In this document: in pieces, positions 1 to 7,472 of the stretch
How the letters are laid out: each line of letters begins with the position of its first letter
Position numbering within the stretch: the first letter of the stretch is position 1
Assembly: GCA_023398615.1 (NCBI GenBank)
Contig: JAEWSD010000082.1
Coordinates: forward strand, 1 to 20,780
Reading direction: 5' to 3'
Source of the DNA: Bacillota bacterium
GTDB taxonomy: Bacteria > Bacillota > Clostridia > Lachnospirales > Lachnospiraceae
DNA: 20,780 bases
The notes under the pieces: generated by a model
Seen by the model: only the letters and a program-made list of their open reading frames with translations
Databases searched by the model: none
Told to the model about the DNA's origin: nothing
Translations under genes and position numbers: made by a program

Positions 1-2
1 AA

Positions 3-503
3 AAAGCCGGTATCTATCCGATACAAAGCATTAGATTTAATTCAACAATAGAAGTGTTACATAAATTTATGAATAAAGGTCATTACAACCGAAATATAGA
101 AGAAGAGCTTACCAAGCAATATGTTGATGATGTAATGAAAACAAAATACTCAAGTTTGGAACAAGAGATTGGTAAGTTAAGCGGAGGAAATCAACAGAAA
201 GTAATTATTAGCAGATGGCTGCTGGCTACGGAATCAATATTAATTTTAGATGAACCAACTCGAGGGATTGATGTTAAAACAAAATCGGATATCTATCATT
301 TAATTGATGATTTAACCTGTAAAGGATTGTCGATTATCTTCATATCATCAGAAATGCCGGAATTGATTAATATGTGCGACAGGATTGTTGTTATGAACCA
401 GGGTTATACTTCGGGTGAATTAAAGAGAAATCAGTTTTCACAGGAAACAATAATGGAGTTATCAACTAAGGAAATAGGTGGTGAATATTATGAAAACAAA
501 TAG
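3..503 (+). CDS. Sugar ABC transporter ATP-binding protein, CUT2 (RbsA/MglA) type, 3' part only
   Basis: The reading frame is open from the window edge, so the gene starts upstream; the GTG at 54 is not a likely start. The visible 166 residues are the second nucleotide-binding domain of a duplicated CUT2-type ATPase. It shows the ABC signature LSGGNQQKV, Walker B ILILDEPTRGIDV, and the segment ISSEMPEL, in which Ser replaces the usual H-loop His, as is typical of the C-terminal half in RbsA/MglA proteins. It would energise import of a monosaccharide from the cytoplasmic face of the membrane. The last 14 bases overlap the start of the permease gene at 490, so the two are translationally coupled. 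The sugar (ribose, galactose, allose or another) cannot be told from this domain. Family assignment is secure; substrate is unknown. Confidence 0.93.
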   Translation, partial: KAGIYPIQSIRFNSTIEVLHKFMNKGHYNRNIEEELTKQYVDDVMKTKYSSLEQEIGKLSGGNQQKVIISRWLLATESILILDEPTRGIDVKTKSDIYHLIDDLTCKGLSIIFISSEMPELINMCDRIVVMNQGYTSGELKRNQFSQETIMELSTKEIGGEYYENK

Positions 504-1512
504 TAAGGAAAAGACACATAAGTTTGGGTATTCCTTCGTGAATATAATTAAGTCCAATTTTGGTATTTTAATGGGGCTTATTTTATTGAGCGCAGTTCTA
601 ACACTGTTAACGGATAAATTTGCTACCAGTACAAATCTTTTTAATGTTATAAGACAAATAACAATCAATTTATATTTGGCTTCCGGTATGACCTTTGTTA
701 TTTTACTTGCAGGAATAGATTTATCGGTCGGATCAGTTATAGCAGTTGCCGGATGTGTCAGTGCCGGCATGATAACATGGAATGGCATGCCGGTATTCGC
801 CGGAATACTTATCGGAATTATATGCGGTGCGTTGATAGGCGTTGTCAACGGACTGATTATATCAAGAACTAATATTCCTGCATTTATAGTAACATTGGCA
901 ATGATGAACATCGGAAGAGGGATTGCAAGAATTTATACAGGTGCACAGACCATAGCTGTATTGGATGACGGCTATACATTTTTAGGTATGGGATCATTAT
1001 TTGGAATTCCGATTCAGCTATACTTTATCATTGCAGTTGTTGCAATTTCTTCATTTATTCTTAACAGGACGCAGCTTGGAAGACACATATATGCAGTTGG
1101 AGGTAATAAACAGGCTTCGGAATATTCCGGAATCAATGTTAAAAGAGTCACTTTTTTTGTATTCCTGTATAGTGGTATTTTAGCTGCCTTAGCCGGCATA
1201 TTAACAGTCGGCAGAACATTTACGGGAACTATGATTTTAGGAGATGGGGCAGAAATGGATGCAATTTCTGCGGTAGTACTCGGCGGAACCAGTATGAGCG
1301 GAGGAAAAGGCAGTATTTCCGGGACAGTTATTGGTGTGATTGTAATTGGTATATTGAAAAATGGAATGAACCTTCTGGGAATTGATTCCTCATGGCAGTA
1401 TATCGTTCAGGGTATTGTAATACTTATAGCAGTATACATTGATTACATAAAACAGGGAGGAGATAGTAAGGATTTCTTGAAATCCATGAGTAAATTATTT
1501 ACTAAAAAATAA
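490..1512 (+). CDS. Sugar ABC transporter permease, CUT2 (RbsC/MglC) type
   Basis: This 340-residue, very hydrophobic protein is the full length expected of an RbsC/MglC-family permease, which forms the membrane channel of a monosaccharide importer. Family segments seen include AGIDLSVGSVIAVAG (second helix region), a central NIPAFIVTLAMMNIGRGIA, GRHIYAVGGNKQASEYSGI in the cytoplasmic loop, and GDGAEMDAISAVVLGGTSMSGG before the last helices. I chose ATG 490 over GTG 478 or 481 because AGGTGGTG at 476-483 is a well-placed ribosome binding site for 490. The gene overlaps the ATPase gene by 14 bases. The periplasmic-type binding protein that must go with it is not in the window and probably lies upstream. 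Substrate may be inferred only from the downstream isomerase and epimerase genes, which suggest an uncommon hexose. Confidence 0.95.
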   Translation: MKTNSKEKTHKFGYSFVNIIKSNFGILMGLILLSAVLTLLTDKFATSTNLFNVIRQITINLYLASGMTFVILLAGIDLSVGSVIAVAGCVSAGMITWNGMPVFAGILIGIICGALIGVVNGLIISRTNIPAFIVTLAMMNIGRGIARIYTGAQTIAVLDDGYTFLGMGSLFGIPIQLYFIIAVVAISSFILNRTQLGRHIYAVGGNKQASEYSGINVKRVTFFVFLYSGILAALAGILTVGRTFTGTMILGDGAEMDAISAVVLGGTSMSGGKGSISGTVIGVIVIGILKNGMNLLGIDSSWQYIVQGIVILIAVYIDYIKQGGDSKDFLKSMSKLFTKK

Positions 1513-1569
1513 AGAATATAAATGATATTCATATGAAAAATCAGTATAGATATGGAGTAAGGAGTATCT

Positions 1570-2121
1570 ATGGAATATAGAGAGTATAGGGAACATGTCC
1601 TGAAAGAAATAGAAAATAGTGTAAATATGGTGGATGATTCTCAAGTTGATTTATTTATAAATAAAATTATAAATGCCAACAGGGTGTTTTGCGATGGTAA
1701 AGGGAGAAGCGGTTTGCAAGCAAAAGCATTTGCCATGAGATTATCACAAATGGGTATAATTTCATATGAAACTTCAGAGGCTACAACACCTGCCATCGGA
1801 ACGCGGGACTTATTAATTATTTGCAGTGGGTCCGGAGAAACTCCTAATCTTATTGAGCATGCAAAGAAAGCGTTGTCTTTAGAAGCAGAGGTTGTGTTAA
1901 TAACTACTAATACTGATACTGCATTAGGGGAATTGTGCAATTCTAAGTTGATTATTTGGGCCGAAAGCAAGAGGGAGGATACAAAGAAATCCATTCAACC
2001 TTTGGGTACTTTATTTGAACAAACATTAGAAATTTTTTTTGATATTATAGTGTTAATATTAATGGATAAGCTGCTTATAAATAATGATGACATGTATGCG
2101 AAACATAATAATCTTGAATAA
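1570..2121 (+). CDS. hxlB: 6-phospho-3-hexuloisomerase-like SIS-domain protein
   Basis: The 183-residue protein has the length and motifs of the HxlB/PHI family, which interconverts D-arabino-3-hexulose 6-phosphate and fructose 6-phosphate. Visible are the first SIS motif FCDGKGRSGLQAKAFAMRL (41-58), the phosphate-binding CSGSGET (85-91), and QPLGTLFEQ (143-151), whose Glu150 is the probable catalytic base. The start at ATG 1570 is preceded by TAAGGAG at 1558-1564. PHI usually acts after hexulose-6-phosphate synthase or a related decarboxylase; none is visible here. Instead a TIM-barrel epimerase follows directly and a CUT2 importer precedes it. The role may therefore be isomerisation of a 3-keto or otherwise unusual hexose phosphate made from the imported sugar (inference). 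Another sugar-phosphate isomerase activity within the SIS family is possible. Confidence 0.85.
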   Translation: MEYREYREHVLKEIENSVNMVDDSQVDLFINKIINANRVFCDGKGRSGLQAKAFAMRLSQMGIISYETSEATTPAIGTRDLLIICSGSGETPNLIEHAKKALSLEAEVVLITTNTDTALGELCNSKLIIWAESKREDTKKSIQPLGTLFEQTLEIFFDIIVLILMDKLLINNDDMYAKHNNLE

Positions 2122-2149
2122 TATATTGAAGAAGGGTGATGTGTCAGAT

Positions 2150-2995
2150 ATGCGAAACGGAATTAAAATAGGTGCGGTTGCCTGGGGGTTACCGGGCGGA
2201 GGCTGTTTTGCACCGATGATAGCAAGCTTAGCAGGTCTTGAGGGAATTCAATTGGAACTTGGCAGTTATGAGGAAGGGTATCCGTTATCACAAAATGAAA
2301 TCATTAAAGGCTATAAAGAATATAAAAATAAATATCATATTGAGTATCCGGCAATTGTCCTCAATGATGTTATGGAACATGAGTTTATTAATGGTAAATC
2401 TACTGAAAATGGTAAAATTGCCTATGAACAAATAGAACTGGGTATTGAGGTGGCAGATAAATTGGGTGTATCGAAAATAATGATCCCTAATTTTATTAAA
2501 AACTTAATTACAGAGCCGATTCATATTGAAAATACCATTCAAACTTTAATATTTGCTTGTGATATTGCAGAAAAGAAAGGCATTGATATATTGACTGAAA
2601 ATGCGCTTGACTGGAAAAAACAAAGAAAAATGATCAGGGCAGTTGATAAGTCGAATCTGTTAGTTCATTTCGATACGCAAAATTTTAAGTATAATTTTAA
2701 TATGGATCAATGTGAACAATTAGAGAATTTGTATGATTTATTGGATAATCAATTACATACAAAAGATGGTGTTGATTCTCCGGGCGGATGCTTACTAGGT
2801 GAAGGAAATACGGATTTTTATAAACAAATGGATTTTTTAAGTAAACATAATTATCAAGGTTGGATTATTATTGAAAATTATTATAACCGTTCTCCCTTGC
2901 GCGAGAACGATAAAGAGAATAATCAAATGCAATTACTTTTAAAGGATATAAAAACAATTAATAAATGTTTTGCAACTGTTCAGCCAATTCTCTAA
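2150..2995 (+). CDS. TIM-barrel sugar (phosphate) isomerase/epimerase
   Basis: A 281-residue protein of the xylose-isomerase-like TIM-barrel superfamily, which includes tagatose/psicose 3-epimerases, hydroxypyruvate isomerase and UlaE. A plausible metal site can be read at strand ends: Glu150 (ILTENAL), Asp175 (VHFDTQN), His203 (NQLHTKDG) and Glu242 (IIIENYY). His203 is followed by Lys205 and, further on, GEGNTDF (217-223), as in many epimerases of this fold. The start is uncertain: ATG 2150 is chosen, but GTG 2141 lies just after AAGGGTGAT, and the open frame runs back to 2084 inside the hxlB-like gene. It is last in its operon, followed by a terminator at 3021-3070. With the upstream isomerase it probably converts one intermediate of an imported sugar. 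The exact substrate and whether it is phosphorylated are unknown. Confidence 0.85.
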   Translation: MRNGIKIGAVAWGLPGGGCFAPMIASLAGLEGIQLELGSYEEGYPLSQNEIIKGYKEYKNKYHIEYPAIVLNDVMEHEFINGKSTENGKIAYEQIELGIEVADKLGVSKIMIPNFIKNLITEPIHIENTIQTLIFACDIAEKKGIDILTENALDWKKQRKMIRAVDKSNLLVHFDTQNFKYNFNMDQCEQLENLYDLLDNQLHTKDGVDSPGGCLLGEGNTDFYKQMDFLSKHNYQGWIIIENYYNRSPLRENDKENNQMQLLLKDIKTINKCFATVQPIL

Positions 2996-3020
2996 TCATG
3001 TAACTACTAATAACATAGAA

Positions 3021-3070
3021 AATATACCCTGTAAAACAAACAATAAGTTTATTTTACGGGGTATATTTTT
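3021..3070 (+). terminator. Rho-independent terminator of module 1
   Basis: A 16-bp stem pairs 3021-3036 (AATATACCCTGTAAAA) with 3052-3067 (TTTTACGGGGTATATT) with a single T-G wobble and a 15-base loop. T residues follow on the + strand. It sits 25 bases after the stop of the epimerase gene. Because the stem is flanked by A/T on both sides it could also work in reverse. Confidence 0.88.
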
Positions 3071-3109
3071 ATGTGGTACGCCCGGCGCCCTCCTGCTTAA
3101 TGTATTCTA

Positions 3110-3125
3110 TTGAAATAGTTTTCAA
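3110..3125. promoter_or_regulatory. cre-like inverted repeat (possible CcpA site)
   Basis: TTGAAATAGTTTTCAA is a perfect inverted repeat with 6-base arms and a 4-base centre. It agrees with the catabolite-responsive element consensus WTGNAANCGNWWNCAW except that the central C is A. It lies about 170 bases before the module 2 operon, where catabolite control would be expected. It could also be the site of another regulator. Confidence 0.4.
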
Positions 3126-3218
3126 CAAAATAAATAGTAGAAAGTGACAAATAATATTTAGAAAAATCAAATACTTATTGTGCAGATTGTGTTACTATTT
3201 CATTGCAAATATAAATAA

Positions 3219-3254
3219 CTGTTAAATATGACGAATAAATTAGCTATTTAACAG
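3219..3254. promoter_or_regulatory. Inverted repeat in the leader of the module 2 operon
   Basis: CTGTTAAATA (3219-3228) and TATTTAACAG (3245-3254) are perfect 10-base arms separated by 16 bases. It ends 30 bases before the ribosome binding site at 3285. It may form an RNA hairpin in the leader or be a DNA operator. No T run follows, so it is not a terminator. Confidence 0.45.
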
Positions 3255-3296
3255 GCTTGGTAAAGCAATAGAAGTTGACAAAGCGGAGGGATGAAA

Positions 3297-4673
3297 ATGA
3301 AAAAGAAAATTTTATCAGTTTTATTAATGGCAGCGATGATGGTTTCTCTTTGTGCATGCGGAAGCAAAACAACGCCTGGGACATCAGAGAACACAAGTAC
3401 TACGGAAGATGGAACAACATCAGGAGCACCTGCAACAACAGAGACGGCTGATACAGGTTTAAAGGGAAGTTTTTCTATTTACCATTTCCATGAAGAAGAT
3501 GGGGCGGCTACTTCAAAAGCATTCTGGAATGCGGCTAAAAAATTTCAGGAAGCAAATCCGAATGTTCAAATTGATTACATTTTTACGGATTCGAATAATT
3601 ATCAGGAAAAATTAACTACATATATGGCCGGCGATGAGCTTGCAGATGTATGGCTTACGAAAGGTGATATGCTTCCGACGTTCGCAGACGGCGGATTAAT
3701 TCAACCGGCTGACCAATATGTAACTCAGGATGGTGATTGGTCTTCGCAATATGTCGACGGAGCATTTACCGATTGCACTTATGATGATAAGCAATGGGGT
3801 GTTCCATTCCAAATGCAGGCAAACTGTATCGGTGTTTATAATCAGGCAATTTTTGAGGAATGCGGAATTGATGCATGGCCGGAAACATGGGAAGAATTGT
3901 TAGCTGACTGCGAAAAAATTAAAGCAGCCGGATATACACCAATCGGCATGGGAAATAAAGATCAATGGCTGGCAGAATCAGCAGTATTTAATACATACGC
4001 ATATAAATATGTAGACCAGGATTGGTTTAATAGTTTAGTCAATAACGAAGGAGCAAAATTTACAGATGAAAAGTTTGTAAAAGCACTTGATGGTTTCCAA
4101 AATATTGCACAGTATTTCAATTCAGACATGAACTCGATTGATCAGGATGAAATGTATTCCCTATATTATAATAAAAAATGTGCTATGTTTTTTAACGGTG
4201 CATGGTCTATAGGAACGATGATTGCTAATTGTCCTAAAGAAGTTTTAGATTCAACGCATGTTGGATTAATGCCGGCAGTGGAAGGAGAATCAGGAACAAA
4301 GTTTGATACGGCAGCTGGTGCAGGTTGGAATTATGTAATTAATTCTAAACTGAAAGGTGACGACTTGACAGCATGCCTTGCTTTCCTGAAAGCAGTAACA
4401 ACGGGTGAGTATGCAGATGATGCACTTGCTCAAGGTTTTATTTCGGCAGCTAAGACAACAGATGCATTTGACATGCCTTCATTGGATCCACTTTTCGGTG
4501 AATACTATGTTTTGGCGGCTACAATGAATAATTGTTCAATTTTTGACTGTGTACTGCCGGCAGAAGTAGGCTCAGGGGTACTATATGCGGATACGCAGCA
4601 ATTAATTTCAAATTCTATGACGGCTGAGGAAATGGCAGCTGATTGTCAGTCTGCTATGGATGCAAATCGTTAA
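3297..4673 (+). CDS. Sugar-binding lipoprotein of a CUT1 ABC importer
   Basis: The 458-residue protein begins with a lipoprotein signal: KKK, a hydrophobic stretch, and the lipobox LCAC with Cys21 as the lipidated residue. A Thr/Ser/Gly/Glu-rich linker (about 22-53) then leads to a family 1 solute-binding domain, with segments such as AFWNAAKKFQEANPNVQIDY, the ADVW region, and PETWEELLADCEKIKAAGYTPIG. It would capture a sugar or oligosaccharide outside the membrane and pass it to the permeases encoded at 4779 and 5666. I prefer ATG 3297 to ATG 3291 because GGAGGG (3285-3290) abuts 3291 but is 6 bases from 3297. The glycosidase, epimerase and fucose-type isomerase downstream suggest an oligosaccharide or glycoside containing a rare sugar. 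Which sugar cannot be seen in the sequence. Confidence 0.93.
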   Translation: MKKKILSVLLMAAMMVSLCACGSKTTPGTSENTSTTEDGTTSGAPATTETADTGLKGSFSIYHFHEEDGAATSKAFWNAAKKFQEANPNVQIDYIFTDSNNYQEKLTTYMAGDELADVWLTKGDMLPTFADGGLIQPADQYVTQDGDWSSQYVDGAFTDCTYDDKQWGVPFQMQANCIGVYNQAIFEECGIDAWPETWEELLADCEKIKAAGYTPIGMGNKDQWLAESAVFNTYAYKYVDQDWFNSLVNNEGAKFTDEKFVKALDGFQNIAQYFNSDMNSIDQDEMYSLYYNKKCAMFFNGAWSIGTMIANCPKEVLDSTHVGLMPAVEGESGTKFDTAAGAGWNYVINSKLKGDDLTACLAFLKAVTTGEYADDALAQGFISAAKTTDAFDMPSLDPLFGEYYVLAATMNNCSIFDCVLPAEVGSGVLYADTQQLISNSMTAEEMAADCQSAMDANR

Positions 4674-4690
4674 AAATTACAAAAATCTTT

Positions 4691-4733
4691 AAAGATGCGC
4701 GTCAGGGAAAGCTGTCCCTAACGCGTAATCTTT
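4691..4733 (+). promoter_or_regulatory. Intercistronic hairpin after the module 2 binding-protein gene
   Basis: AAAGATGCGCGTCAGGGA pairs with TCCCTAACGCGTAATCTTT with one mismatch and one bulge around a 6-base loop. The preceding ATCTTT (4685-4690) can compete for the AAAGAT arm. No T run follows (ATAAAAAG), so complete termination is unlikely. In binding-protein operons such hairpins typically stabilise the upstream transcript or cut down read-through, so that more binding protein than permease is made; that role is inferred here. Confidence 0.7.
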
Positions 4734-4778
4734 ATAAAAAGAAATAAATAAAGAGACGTAGAGAAAGGAGAAATGACA

Positions 4779-5669
4779 ATGAACATAAGAGAAATACAAA
4801 ATAAAAAGCAATATGCCTGGATCTATTCATTGGTCTTGATACCATTTATTTATTTCCTAATTGTAATGATAGTTCCGCTTGGTACTTCTATTTATTATAG
4901 TCTTACAAAATGGAAAGGGGTAGGAAGTCCTAAGTTTATTGGATTACATAATTATATAACACTGATTAATACCTCGGATTTTTGGCTTGTTACCAGAAAT
5001 ACATTAATACTTTGCGTTGTATGTACGATTGGTCAAGTTGGCATTGCTTTATTAATAGCGTTTTTAATGACGTTTAAGAAATTACGGTTTAAAACATTTC
5101 ATAGGGCTGTTATTTTCTTTCCGGTGGTAATGGCAGCTATTGTAGTAGGTTATGTATGGAGATTTATTTATAATTCAAATTATGGATTGCTAAATTCACT
5201 TCTAACAGGAATAGGCAAAGAAAATTGGATACGTTATTGGCTGGATGATAAAAGTATCGTTCTCGGAATGGTATCAATACCAGTTATCTGGCAATATATA
5301 GGGCTCTATATGATTATACTGTTGAGTGCCATCTCCGCTATTCCGCAGGAAGTTTTTGAATGTGCTGAAATTGATGGATGTACAGGCTGGAAAAAATCAT
5401 TTAATATTACCCTTCCAATGATTTGGGATACTTTTAAAATATGCATAATCCTTTGTGCTTCCGGAACAATGAAAATTTATGACCATTTAGTTGCATTAAC
5501 GAACGGAGGACCGGGGCGTGCAACAGAATCACTTGCAATGTATTGTTATGAATATACTTTTAAATTTGGAAATTTTGGTATGGGTGCTGCGATAGCAGTA
5601 ACGATCTTAATTTTTGCTTTTGCGATTGCAGGAGTTATACAATTAGTAATGGGAGGTAAGAAAAGATGA
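4779..5669 (+). CDS. CUT1 sugar ABC transporter permease, MalF/UgpA type
   Basis: A 296-residue membrane protein with about six hydrophobic segments. The cytoplasmic EAA motif EVFECAEIDGCTGWKKSFNI (about residues 190-209) contacts the ATPase subunit. LTNGGPGRATESLAMYCYEYTF near the C-terminus is characteristic of the MalF/UgpA half of CUT1 importers. ATG 4779 is preferred over ATG 4773 because AAGGAG (4765-4770) is 8 bases from the former and only 2 from the latter. It is separated from the binding-protein gene by a strong hairpin and overlaps the next permease gene by 4 bases. No ATPase gene follows, so a shared MsmX-type ATPase encoded elsewhere probably powers it. Confidence 0.94.
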   Translation: MNIREIQNKKQYAWIYSLVLIPFIYFLIVMIVPLGTSIYYSLTKWKGVGSPKFIGLHNYITLINTSDFWLVTRNTLILCVVCTIGQVGIALLIAFLMTFKKLRFKTFHRAVIFFPVVMAAIVVGYVWRFIYNSNYGLLNSLLTGIGKENWIRYWLDDKSIVLGMVSIPVIWQYIGLYMIILLSAISAIPQEVFECAEIDGCTGWKKSFNITLPMIWDTFKICIILCASGTMKIYDHLVALTNGGPGRATESLAMYCYEYTFKFGNFGMGAAIAVTILIFAFAIAGVIQLVMGGKKR

Positions 5670-6499
5670 AAAAAAAGATGAATTTTCTTTCTTCTTTCAT
5701 AATTAATGTCCCAATAATGCTATTATCAATAACATGTATTTTCCCGGTAGTATGGCTGCTTTATTCATCCGTTAAGACGGATGCCGAGTTTACAATCAGT
5801 CCAAGTGCATTTCCAGCCAAAATACATTTTGATAATTATATCAATGCATTCAGAAGAGCTAATTTTGGAACATTTACTTTTAACAGCTTTTTTAATAGTG
5901 TGATTGCATTAAGCCTGGTATTAATTATTTCATTCACACTGGGATATTTACTGTCAAGATATCGTTTCAAAGGAAGAAACTTAATTTACGGAATGTTAAT
6001 GGCATCCATGATGATTCCGGTGTATGCATTAATAGTTCCGGTTTTTATCCAGGAGAAAAATTTAGGTATTCACAATACCAGATTTTCATTAATACCGATA
6101 TATGTCGCATTGGAGTTACCAACAGCAGTATTTCTGATTGACGGATATCTGAAAAGTATTTCGATAGATTTGGAAGATGCTGCATCGATTGATGGTGCGA
6201 GCCTTCCGAAAATAATGTTTACCATTATGATGCCTATATGTAAGCCGATTTTATCTACAATTATTATTCTTACATTTATGCATGTATGGAATGAATTTGC
6301 ATTTGCACAGGTACTGTTAATGGATGAAAAGATTAAAACAATACCAATTGGTTTGACTTATTTTACATCGCAATATTCAACAAGTTACACATTACTGCTG
6401 GCAGCTTTGGCGATGGCTACAATCCCTGTAATCATTATTTATTTGTTTTTCTATAATAAGATTATGGAAGGTATGATGGCAGGGGCTATAAAGGGATAA
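5666..6499 (+). CDS. CUT1 sugar ABC transporter permease, MalG/UgpE type
   Basis: This 277-residue membrane protein is the partner permease. The ATG overlaps the preceding stop in an ATGA arrangement, with GGAGG at 5651-5655. It has a short N-terminal tail, a first helix at about 12-34, and the EAA motif DLEDAASIDGASLPKIMFTI (168-187) followed by MMPICKP. The C-terminal MEGMMAGAIKG is typical of the MalG family. It forms the channel with the protein encoded at 4779. Tight coupling to the gene before it and a 3-base gap to the AraC-type gene after it place it firmly in the module 2 operon. Confidence 0.94.
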   Translation: MKKKMNFLSSFIINVPIMLLSITCIFPVVWLLYSSVKTDAEFTISPSAFPAKIHFDNYINAFRRANFGTFTFNSFFNSVIALSLVLIISFTLGYLLSRYRFKGRNLIYGMLMASMMIPVYALIVPVFIQEKNLGIHNTRFSLIPIYVALELPTAVFLIDGYLKSISIDLEDAASIDGASLPKIMFTIMMPICKPILSTIIILTFMHVWNEFAFAQVLLMDEKIKTIPIGLTYFTSQYSTSYTLLLAALAMATIPVIIIYLFFYNKIMEGMMAGAIKG

Positions 6500-6502
6500 A
6501 AT

Positions 6503-7435
6503 ATGGTGGATTGGAAAAAAATAGATGGAATTAATCCGTATGTAAGAATGATGAGGTTAAAAAAAGCGGCATCCTTAATTGGAAAATGGAGAGATATAGA
6601 CAATGTATTTACATATATTGCCGCCGGAAGCGGAGACTTTATTGTAGATGGAATTCGATATTCTCTTCATACGGGAAATGTAATTATAATGCCGCCATAT
6701 AAAACACATTTGATTATATCGAATGGGAGTGAGCCCTTAGTACAATATATCATGCATTTTGATTATTTTGAAAAATCGGAACGTGTTTTGCTCGAACATA
6801 AAGATGTGCTTGACGAAGAAGAAAAGAAAATAGAAATATCTGAGCAGGAACAATTGCTGGGACAGAACGTTACAATTGCCGAAATACCGGATTTTGAGAG
6901 AAACGATATTATGAGAGATTATTTATACTTAATGCGTGAATTTGAGGATAAGAAGCACGGCAGAGGAATCATGCTGAAATCAGGATGTATTAATCTTCTT
7001 GTAAAAACACTTAGAGCTTGCAGAACGCCTCAGGAAAGTCAGGTAGATAAGGATGCAAAAAAAACAAAATCCTGGATTCACATTGAAAAAACAATTGAAT
7101 ATTTACATAATTCGGGAATTCTACCGGATAACGACACAATTGCATCTGATATTGGTGTTTCACCGAATTACTTGACAAAGGTTTTTCAGGAGTATCTGGG
7201 GATGTCATTACATAAGTATATTCTGAATATGAAAATTGAAAAAGCACAGCAAATACTTTTATCGGGTAATGCAAATATCACAGAAACAGCAGAAAAGTGT
7301 GGTTTCTCCAGCATACATGTATTTAGTAAAACATTTCGGAATATTGTGGGTATTTCACCCAGCGAATTTTTAAATCAAAATGTAAGCAGGGAACAGCTTG
7401 AAGTTAATATGCGTGATTGCATAAATATGAAATAG
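6503..7435 (+). CDS. AraC-family transcriptional regulator with N-terminal cupin domain
   Basis: A 310-residue regulator. Residues about 20-90 look like an AraC-type cupin sugar-sensing domain (SGDFIVDGIRYSLHTGNVIIMPPYKTH). Residues about 190-292 form the two-helix-turn-helix DNA-binding domain, with the first helix-turn-helix near TIASDIGVSPNYLTKVFQEYLG (212-233) and the second in ITETAEKCGFSSIHVFSKTF (259-278), followed by GISPSEF. The gene starts 3 bases after the upstream stop, so it is made with the importer and would form a feedback loop. It probably activates the module 2 operon when the imported sugar or a breakdown product is present; candidate sites are the inverted repeats in 3110-3254. 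The effector is unknown. Confidence 0.93.
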   Translation: MVDWKKIDGINPYVRMMRLKKAASLIGKWRDIDNVFTYIAAGSGDFIVDGIRYSLHTGNVIIMPPYKTHLIISNGSEPLVQYIMHFDYFEKSERVLLEHKDVLDEEEKKIEISEQEQLLGQNVTIAEIPDFERNDIMRDYLYLMREFEDKKHGRGIMLKSGCINLLVKTLRACRTPQESQVDKDAKKTKSWIHIEKTIEYLHNSGILPDNDTIASDIGVSPNYLTKVFQEYLGMSLHKYILNMKIEKAQQILLSGNANITETAEKCGFSSIHVFSKTFRNIVGISPSEFLNQNVSREQLEVNMRDCINMK

Positions 7436-7441
7436 AGAGGA

Positions 7442-7460
7442 TACTGTAATCAATACAGTA
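7442..7460. repeat. Small inverted repeat before the glycosidase-like gene
   Basis: TACTGTA (7442-7448) and TACAGTA (7454-7460) are perfect 7-base arms around ATCAA. The repeat lies between the AraC-type gene and the next ribosome binding site (AAAGG, 7461-7465), which it abuts. It could form a small hairpin tuning translation, or be chance in AT-rich DNA. Confidence 0.35.
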
Positions 7461-7472
7461 AAAGGTAGAGAT

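Larger units (their letters stand above)
2996..3296. other. Intergenic region between modules 1 and 2
   Basis: About 300 bases without a gene. It holds the module 1 terminator, a short GC-rich patch (about 3078-3095) in otherwise AT-rich DNA, a cre-like inverted repeat at 3110-3125, a 10-bp-arm inverted repeat at 3219-3254, and the ribosome binding site of the module 2 binding-protein gene. The promoter of module 2 must lie here, but no strong consensus is visible. The best partial -10 candidates are TACTAT at 3193-3198 (extended, with TG upstream) and AT-rich sequence around 3223-3231, both without a good -35. Weak core elements would fit an AraC-type activator. Confidence 0.6.

Noticed and set aside
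1513..1569. GAATA/TATTC inverted repeat between permease and hxlB-like genes
   Set aside because: The arms are five bases of nearly pure A/T, as expected by chance in this AT-rich DNA.
3274..3279. TTGACA just before the module 2 binding-protein gene
   Set aside because: It is only about 20 bases from the start codon and overlaps the ribosome-site region, so it cannot serve as a -35 box for this gene.
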